In this document: piece by piece, positions 59,801-64,000 of the stretch
How positions within the stretch are numbered: position 1 is the first letter of the stretch
How the letters are laid out: each line of letters opens with the position of its first letter
DNA from: Rostratula benghalensis
Lineage: Eukaryota > Chordata > Aves > Charadriiformes > Rostratulidae
DNA: 64,000 nucleotides
Assembly (NCBI GenBank): GCA_013399305.1
Contig: VXAI01000182.1
Location: forward strand, 1,123,197 to 1,187,196
Reading direction: 5' to 3'
Position numbers and translations under genes: made by a program
Notes under the pieces: generated by a model
What the model was told of the DNA's origin: nothing
The model's database searches: none
The model's input: the letters and a program-made list of their open reading frames with translations, nothing else

Positions 59801-61182
59801 GGCTTTTGTGAGTGCAAAGCTCTGGTTTAAGCACGTGTGTTGCTGATGGGCAGTCATCACCCCCCAAGCACTGCCACAGCTCAGGCATCAGATGTCACTT
59901 TTGGTCTATCGCTGGTGACCAGTTACAGCGCTTCTCCTTTCCTGCTGTTGAGGTTTCTGTCAGAAAAGCAGATGTTGATGACTTTGCAAAGCAGGTTTTT
60001 CTCATTTAAAAGCCATGCCCCTGACCTGACAGAGAGGCAGTGATAGCTTGAGGCCACTCACTGCTGCTGAAGAGGTCGGGACCGCAGGGAAGTGAGTTTA
60101 CACCCCAGATGATGGCTGTCAGATAATGTGGTGCTTGCCTCACTGAAGCACTGACCAGAAATTGTACAATGACATAGCGAGGTCCAGGCCATCCATCACA
60201 TCCAAAATCCTGAATCTGTATCATTACTCAGGGTCAGCACTTAACTCAGCAGCTAGAGTTTATCCTGCAGCACCCTGCGCATGTGGGCTGGGGGGCCACG
60301 CACAGGGCTGAGGGGTGTTTAGCTGGGGTTTGGGTGTCCTTCTGCTGCAGGCTCAGCTCTCTCCTGTCCTTGCAGGCACTGTGCAGTCCAGCCCAGTGAC
60401 CGTCTCTCCCTCAGGATCCCCTGGCGGCTCACAGTACGACAGTGACTCGGACATGGCCTTCAGCGTCAACAGGTCATCGTCTGCTTCAGAGTCATCGCTC
60501 GGTAAGGACAGCCCAGCCCTGGGGCACCCGGCTCTGCCTGCAACACCAAAATGGGAATCCCAGCTGATTGACGGTGCTGGGGCACACACAAGACAGCAGG
60601 GCAAGGTTATGGGGGAGATGTGACACCCCCTGCAAGGCCGCCAGAAATAGTGGGAAGAAAACAGACAGCGATGGGAAGGTTTTCATGGCCTGAGGAAAGG
60701 TTGTGTGTTGCTTCCCGCTGGGTCAGTCAGTCTAATGGCAGTGGTCCCTGTGGGGCTGCCTGTGCCGTGGCACTGGGGGCTGTATCATGTCTAGGGGGGG
60801 TCTTACAATACCCAGACCAACCAGGCAATGATGAAGGAAGAGCCTTAAAAATTGACTTGAGTGTGATGTGTTGTCCAGTGTGAGGTTTGCACTATCCTGG
60901 TTTCTAAACGGTCTCATTCCTTCTGCCTCTTTTGCAGTGACTGCTCCCAGCTCCCCCCTCAGCCCTCCCATCTCTCCTGTCTTCCCCCCTCCGGAGCCAT
61001 CAGGCAGCAAGAATGGGGAATGTACCGTCTGCTTTGACAGCGAGGTGGACACGGTGATCTACACCTGCGGACACATGTGCCTCTGCAACACCTGTGGTCT
61101 TAAGCTGAAGAAGCAGCTCAACGCCTGCTGCCCAATCTGCCGACGGGTCATCAAAGATGTTATTAAAATATACCGCCCTTAG
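29484..61182 (+). CDS. NEURL1B: Neuralized E3 ubiquitin-protein ligase 1B, five coding exons, 5' end in assembly gap
   Basis: The spliced coding sequence joins 29484-29504, 55384-55944, 58707-59414, 60376-60501 and 60938-61182. All introns are GT-AG and phase 1. With about 10 bases hidden in the gap (the Met-Gly-Asn-Thr start, inferred from recalled vertebrate orthologues) the product is 556 residues, against 555 recalled for human NEURL1B. Domains are NHR1 at about 44-198, NHR2 at about 280-434, a Ser/Pro-rich linker at 435-500 and a C3HC4 RING at 504-543. It is assigned to NEURL1B rather than NEURL1 because of the linker motif [13 protein letters not shown], the [12 protein letters not shown] stretch and the C-terminus [10 protein letters not shown]. 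Family knowledge: NHR domains bind Notch ligands (Delta, Jagged) and the RING recruits an E2, so the ligand is ubiquitinated and endocytosed in the signal-sending cell. A myristoylated Gly2 is possible by analogy with NEURL1 but cannot be seen here. No frameshift or internal stop is present. Confidence 0.96.
34340..34485 (+). repeat. MIR-type ancient SINE remnant
   Basis: TGCTGACTCCCTGTGTCACC, TTTGAGCAAGCGGCTTTATC and GTGAGTTAATTAATTAATAT follow the MIR order (tRNA-unrelated core, then the GTTAAT-rich 3' region). It is strongly diverged and sits in intron 1. Confidence 0.6.
34520..34538. repeat. Poly-A tract (19)
   Basis: An uninterrupted run of A just downstream of a MIR-like remnant. It is probably a simple homopolymer. 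Confidence 0.9.
37830..38120 (+). repeat. Old, diverged CR1 LINE 3' region
   Basis: The segments GTCACTGGAGGTCTTGAAGA, TTAGGAATGGTATTG and GGGCTAGATAACC line up in order with the 3' region of older reptilian CR1 families. The typical terminal ATTCTATGATT repeats are missing or decayed. The call rests on remembered consensus motifs, and its 5' boundary is uncertain. Confidence 0.65.
42964..43027. repeat. A/C-rich low-complexity tract
   Basis: Runs of A alternate with CCCC and CAA units. Similar AAACCCC-type low-complexity sequence is common in bird genomes. Confidence 0.8.
45704..45733. repeat. T-rich homopolymer tract
   Basis: A 30-base T run is broken by one C, followed by CCC. No transposon body is recognised next to it. 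Confidence 0.9.
47000..47024. repeat. (CAAAAA)n short repeat
   Basis: About four imperfect copies of a six-base A-rich unit directly follow the translated stretch that resembles a reverse-transcriptase zinc knuckle. Confidence 0.85.
47581..48000. promoter_or_regulatory. CpG-retaining unique block in intron 1, candidate enhancer
   Basis: About 22 CpG occur in 420 bases of only moderate GC content, with no repeat signature and no protein-coding look. A perfect CACGTG E-box lies at 47602-47607. Retained CpG in non-GC-rich DNA suggests low methylation or selection. No function is assigned. Confidence 0.4.
50221..50520. promoter_or_regulatory. Small intronic CpG cluster, candidate alternative promoter or enhancer
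   Basis: I count about 18 CpG in 300 bases, including a GCGGCCGC site at 50355-50362. An inverted CCAAT motif (GTGATTGGG) follows near 50431. It lies 5 kb upstream of exon 2. No transcript evidence can be read from sequence. Confidence 0.4.
54590..54722 (+). repeat. MIR-type ancient SINE remnant
   Basis: CTCCCATCTGTAAAACGAGG begins a run that continues to TGTGAAGCTG and ends in TAAAGTGCTTTGAGCTCAAA. This is the 3' half of an amniote MIR element, where CCATCTGTAAAATGGGGAT leads to AAAGCACTTTGAGATC. It is the clearest of the six. Confidence 0.75.
55384..55944 (+). CDS. NEURL1B: NEURL1B exon 2, encodes NHR1
   Basis: This 561-base exon follows a TTTTGCAG acceptor and ends at a strong G|GTAAGT donor. 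It encodes residues 11-197 plus the first base of codon 198. After a Ser/Tyr-rich N-terminal stretch, the neuralized homology repeat starts at about residue 44 with [16 protein letters not shown]. It runs through the motifs [29 protein letters not shown] and [11 protein letters not shown]. These are the family signature of NHR1, the part known in Neuralized proteins to contact Notch ligands. The exon is a multiple of three bases and is flanked by phase 1 introns on both sides, so the domain is one module. Confidence 0.97.
55945..58706 (+). other. NEURL1B intron 2
   Basis: This 2,762-base phase 1 intron runs from GTAAGT to CTCACAG. It holds a truncated CR1 tail in antisense orientation (about 57216-57475). 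Apart from that I see no exon, RNA gene or named element. Reading through the donor from exon 2 gives a stop at 55998-56000. Confidence 0.93.
57216..57475 (-). repeat. CR1 LINE, 5'-truncated 3' tail
   Basis: Read on the + strand, the left end is ATCATAGAATCATTCAGG followed by GTTGGAAGAGACCCTTGG. This is the reverse complement of the avian CR1 3' end (ATTCTATGATT). The remainder matches the reverse complement of the CR1 terminal region as I recall it, including CTCCCTGGGCAGCC and CCATTCCCTCTCGT. It is inserted antisense to NEURL1B in intron 2. Only the last 260 bases are present, so it has no coding capacity. Confidence 0.92.
58707..59414 (+). CDS. NEURL1B: NEURL1B exon 3, encodes linker and NHR2
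   Basis: This 708-base exon has acceptor TCTCACAG and donor G|GTAAGT. It encodes the rest of codon 198 through residue 433. The first 80 residues form the inter-NHR linker, including [13 protein letters not shown], a stretch typical of NEURL1B and absent from NEURL1 as I recall it. NHR2 starts at about residue 280 with [11 protein letters not shown]. It contains the repeat signatures [35 protein letters not shown] and LWVFF. NHR2 is a second beta-sandwich, and in the family it contributes less clearly to ligand binding than NHR1. The exon is again a multiple of three with phase 1 borders. Confidence 0.97.
59415..60375 (+). other. NEURL1B intron 3
   Basis: This 961-base phase 1 intron has donor GTAAGT and acceptor CTTGCAG after a pyrimidine-rich run. 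Retention would add seven residues and stop at 59438-59440, giving a protein with both NHR domains but no RING. I see nothing else in it. Confidence 0.93.
60376..60501 (+). CDS. NEURL1B: NEURL1B exon 4, Ser-rich linker
   Basis: This 126-base exon (42 codons, phase 1 on both sides) lies between a CCTTGCAG acceptor and a G|GTAAGG donor. It encodes residues 434-475. These finish NHR2 with Gly-Thr, followed by a low-complexity linker rich in Ser, Pro and Gly. The segment YDSDSDM and the later SSSASESSL form acidic serine clusters that fit the casein kinase 2 type consensus; phosphorylation is inference. Human NEURL1B carries a closely similar segment (recalled), so the exon is under constraint. 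Skipping it would keep the frame and bring NHR2 closer to the RING. Confidence 0.95.
60502..60937 (+). other. NEURL1B intron 4
   Basis: This 436-base phase 1 intron has donor GTAAGG and acceptor TTTTGCAG. The reading frame from exon 4 stays open as far as a stop at 60621-60623. No repeat or conserved element is recognised. Confidence 0.93.
60938..61182 (+). CDS. NEURL1B: NEURL1B exon 5, Pro-rich linker, RING and stop
   Basis: The acceptor is CTTTTGCAG and the TAG stop is at 61180-61182. The exon encodes residues 476-556. Residues 478-496 are a Pro/Ser run with three Ser-Pro sites. The RING finger has its zinc ligands in C3HC4 order: C504, C507, C519, H521, C525, C528, C540 and C543. The block [13 protein letters not shown] is the family hallmark. 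The protein ends [10 protein letters not shown], which is the NEURL1B type of tail. The RING binds the E2 enzyme and provides ligase activity. All eight zinc ligands are present, so the enzyme is predicted active. Confidence 0.97.
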
Positions 61183-64000
61183 CGCCCGGCTCGGGCTGTA
61201 GGAAGGGGGAACGCCGCTAGCAGTAACCATGCCTTTCCGTCCCTGCTTATGGGTTATCGTGCTGGTCAGTCGTTATCAAGTGGCTCGTTATCTGTGTTTC
61301 CTTATTTGACTGGTAGGGCACAATTCAGGGATAAAATTGAGCTGAGGATCATGTTGGGGCCCCAAGGCACGGCTGCCGTGCCGGCCACGCTGTGTGCCCG
61401 TGGGCAAATCCAGGGAATTGTGGTCTGGACCCGACCCAGCTGCAAATGAGAGATTTCCTGTGCAAAGGTTCTTTTTTTCCTCCTCCTCCTCCTCCAGAGG
61501 AGGCTGGCTGTGGTGTGGGTCAGGAAGGGGAGGTTGCCACTTGGTCACTGCCGGGTGCCACTGGGCTTCCCGTCCCCAAAACCTCAACAGCTCTGGGCTG
61601 CTGCCGGATGCTTGTGCTGTGGTGGGACAAAATTAGGATAGGGCCCAGTGGGAGGGTTCAAAGTGGACAAAGCTGATCTGGAAATGTCATGTTTATCCAT
61701 GTAAGGGGAACTTGCAAAGGCCAAAATAGTAGCAAAGCCAGATTCTCGCTTGTTTAGGTTTTGCCCCTTGAACAGGCTTTTGGGGCAAATGGACAAGCTG
61801 GTCTGGTCTTAGATAGAGCAGCTTTTCCTTTCTGTGGCAGAGCAGGGACTTTTGACCAGGGAGGCTGAGACCCAGGGAGCAGCCGCGGGGTAGCCGTGGG
61901 GACCATGAGCCCACCGAGAGCCCCAGCCAGCCCAAGCTCTGCGGCAGCGATGGAGCAGTGGCAGCGGTGAGGGGCTGCTCAGGCACTGCCAAAGCCGTAG
62001 ATCGCAGCCTGGGGGTGAGACGGGTGTTTGGACGGGCACACAGCAGTCCTGGCTTAGGAAAAGTGCGGGGCTGCTGCCATCTGCAATGATGGTTTTTGTC
62101 ACCTGCAGGCACATGTGCCTGCGTTTGTCTCTGCTCCTCTTCCAGCTGCCGTCTTACACCGCGTCCCCTGGCCTCCCCCAGCCCTTACCCTGCGGGACTC
62201 AGCCTTCCACCCCTCCTGCCACCCCAGGCACTTTTTGGAGCCTGTGATGAGAAATTAATTTCTGACCCAGTCCCAGCAGGCTGAGCTTTTTGTTCTGGGG
62301 ACTGTGTATGTGCTGATTTTTCCTGCTCTTTCTCCTGCCTTTCCAGGTTTCCCAGCACAGCTCCCAGCTGCCCAAACACTGGGTCCCAATAGTAGAAGAG
62401 AACTTTTTGAGATGAACAGGTATCTATCCCACTTGGCTTTTTTTACTTGGGAGGAGGAAAGGAAAAGGCTCTGGGGCTACTATTAGATGTTGGGACTTAA
62501 ATGGGTTTCAGCTGTGATATTGTACACCTAAAAGAAGCAGCAGCAACCTGGATGAGCCAGGCATTGTCCGAGCAGTCAGCAGAGGGGCTGGTGTGGGGAG
62601 CTTGGTGTCCTCCTCCCTGCTGCTCCTGCAGGAGTTGCCCTTCATCCTCCGTCCACTCCCACAGCTCCTTTCTGGTCCTTCAGCCCCAGCCTGGCCGGTT
62701 TCCAGCTGGTCCAGGTTCATAAAGAGGGGAAGGGAGAGGATGCAGATGGGAGGATGAGAGTCATTCTGGTGTCATTCTAGCTGGGTGACCACGTACCACT
62801 GAGCACCTAATGGCTTTCTTCAGAAAGGTGCGATATCACATTTTAGTCCAAAAATAGAATAGCAACCCTTGTCCATTTCAGGGCTTCTGGGCACAGAGGG
62901 GCAGCCTGACGTTGTCAGTGTCTCTCACCTCACCCTGCCTCCTCCAAGGTGCCTGTAGCCATGGGTTCGCTGCCACCTCTCGTGGTGCTGCCTGGGTGGG
63001 GGTTTGGTGGAGCCAGTGATGCCACATTTGGTGCCCCACTGGCACTCAGTCCCGTCCCAGCCCTGCTCTGCCACCACACAGAGCTCTCCCTGGGGAGCAG
63101 CTCATCCTCCTCTCTCTGCAGGCCCTGTCTGCTCAGCAGGCTGTTCCAGCATGCCAGCTCATGCGGCATGGAGGAAACTTCTCTCTTTTCTTTTTTCCTT
63201 GAAGAGCTAATTAACATTTTAAGTGTCAAAGTGAGAGGCTGCTGTAGAGTGAGATTTCTCACCTCTTGCCCTGCTGCACCGGCACGAGAGCCTGCTGGCT
63301 TTGCAGAGCCCTGTTTGGAAGCTCGGCTCGTGCTACTGTCTGTGCCAGCGCTGAAGATGCTCAGCCTTCAGCAGAGCCACCAGCTCTGCCTCCCTTTGCA
63401 GACCAGGGTCCAGCTGTGGACCTTGGGCATGACACTATGAGTGTGATGGTGGCAAAGTACGTGAGCGTGGGATGAAAAGCCAGGTGGGTCAGCCCCTGCC
63501 CGGTGAACGGGCTCGGTGGGCAGCCTTTGTGTGATGAAGAAATCGAGGAACGTTGTCTGAATCCACAGCGAGCGAGGCTAGCTGCGATCAGGACTGGGCT
63601 AGCAAAGGCCAGCAGCCATCCCTGGGGCTGCTGTCCTGGTTTCAGGGTTGTCTCTTTTGGTGGCTGCTATGGGCAGAGCAGAGCCCATTTGCTTGGCTGA
63701 CACCTCAGGTCCTCAATGAGCGGGACTAATTGCGTACCGGGGGTGCGGTGGTTTTTTCGGTGTAGCGCTCTCTTCTTTTTGGGTGTTTTGTTTGTTATGT
63801 TTTTTGTAAGCCAGCAAGGAGAAACACCGAACCCACCCCAGGCTGTGTCCGAGCTGTTCAAGGCACATTGCCCAGCTTGAATTTTTGCTGTAGCAGCCAA
63901 GACTGGTTTCCAGAAGGGCAGCATCCATTGGGGCCAGCAAGGGAGCCAGCTCGTTCAGGGGAAGGACAGGGGGTTGGGGGCTGGAGTGCGGCCACGTGGC
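61183..64000 (+). other. Probable 3' UTR of NEURL1B and downstream DNA
   Basis: These 2.8 kb follow the stop codon. I found no AATAAA or ATTAAA on the + strand, only weak variants such as GATAAA near 61331 and CATAAA near 62720. The mRNA therefore probably ends beyond the window or uses a variant signal. A short TCC repeat lies at 61479-61495. No second gene is recognisable before the window ends. Confidence 0.55.
61479..61495 (+). repeat. (TCC)n microsatellite in probable 3' UTR
   Basis: Five to six TCC units follow a T run, about 300 bases after the NEURL1B stop codon. Confidence 0.85.

Noticed and set aside
1..64000. CRISPR arrays, operons, phage or plasmid features
   Set aside because: The window has spliced vertebrate gene structure, CR1 and MIR repeats. 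No regularly spaced direct repeats or bacterial gene clusters are present.

Overview
This window looks like avian nuclear DNA. It is intron-rich and low in gene density. The only clearly recent interspersed repeats are 5'-truncated CR1 LINE tails ending in the octamer-like ATTCTATGATT unit that is usual in birds. There are also very old MIR-type SINE remnants and homopolymer/low-complexity tracts. The species cannot be read from the sequence. There is one assembly gap, a run of N from 29018 to 29483.

The only protein-coding gene I can support is NEURL1B (neuralized E3 ubiquitin ligase 1B, also called Neuralized-2) on the + strand. Five coding exons are placed by GT-AG splice sites and protein similarity: the end of exon 1 (29484-29504, its start codon lost in the gap), exon 2 (55384-55944), exon 3 (58707-59414), exon 4 (60376-60501) and exon 5 with the stop codon (60938-61182). 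Adding about 10 bases hidden in the gap gives a predicted 556-residue protein. Its layout is a short N-terminus, NHR1, a linker, NHR2, a Ser/Pro-rich linker and a C-terminal C3HC4 RING. The gene family marks Notch ligands such as Delta and Jagged with ubiquitin so that they are endocytosed in the signal-sending cell.

Layout: 1 to about 28.9 kb is upstream DNA with no recognisable gene. It holds one CR1 tail, four MIR-like remnants, some low-complexity tracts and a CpG-dense patch near 24.3-24.6 kb. The gap at 29.0-29.5 kb and the GC-rich, CpG-rich sequence to about 29.85 kb form the presumed promoter island around exon 1. Intron 1 (25.9 kb) is non-coding and contains two further CpG-dense patches (47.6-48.0 kb and 50.2-50.5 kb) that are candidate regulatory elements. 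The rest of the gene is compact (55.4-61.2 kb). The last 2.8 kb is probably 3' UTR running out of the window, since I see no AATAAA or ATTAAA signal in it.

I found no new biological system such as a defence island, CRISPR array or unknown gene cluster. The most useful leads are the candidate regulatory patches, the all-phase-1 exon structure, the G-tract array beside the gap, and a short translated stretch resembling a reverse-transcriptase C-terminal zinc knuckle.
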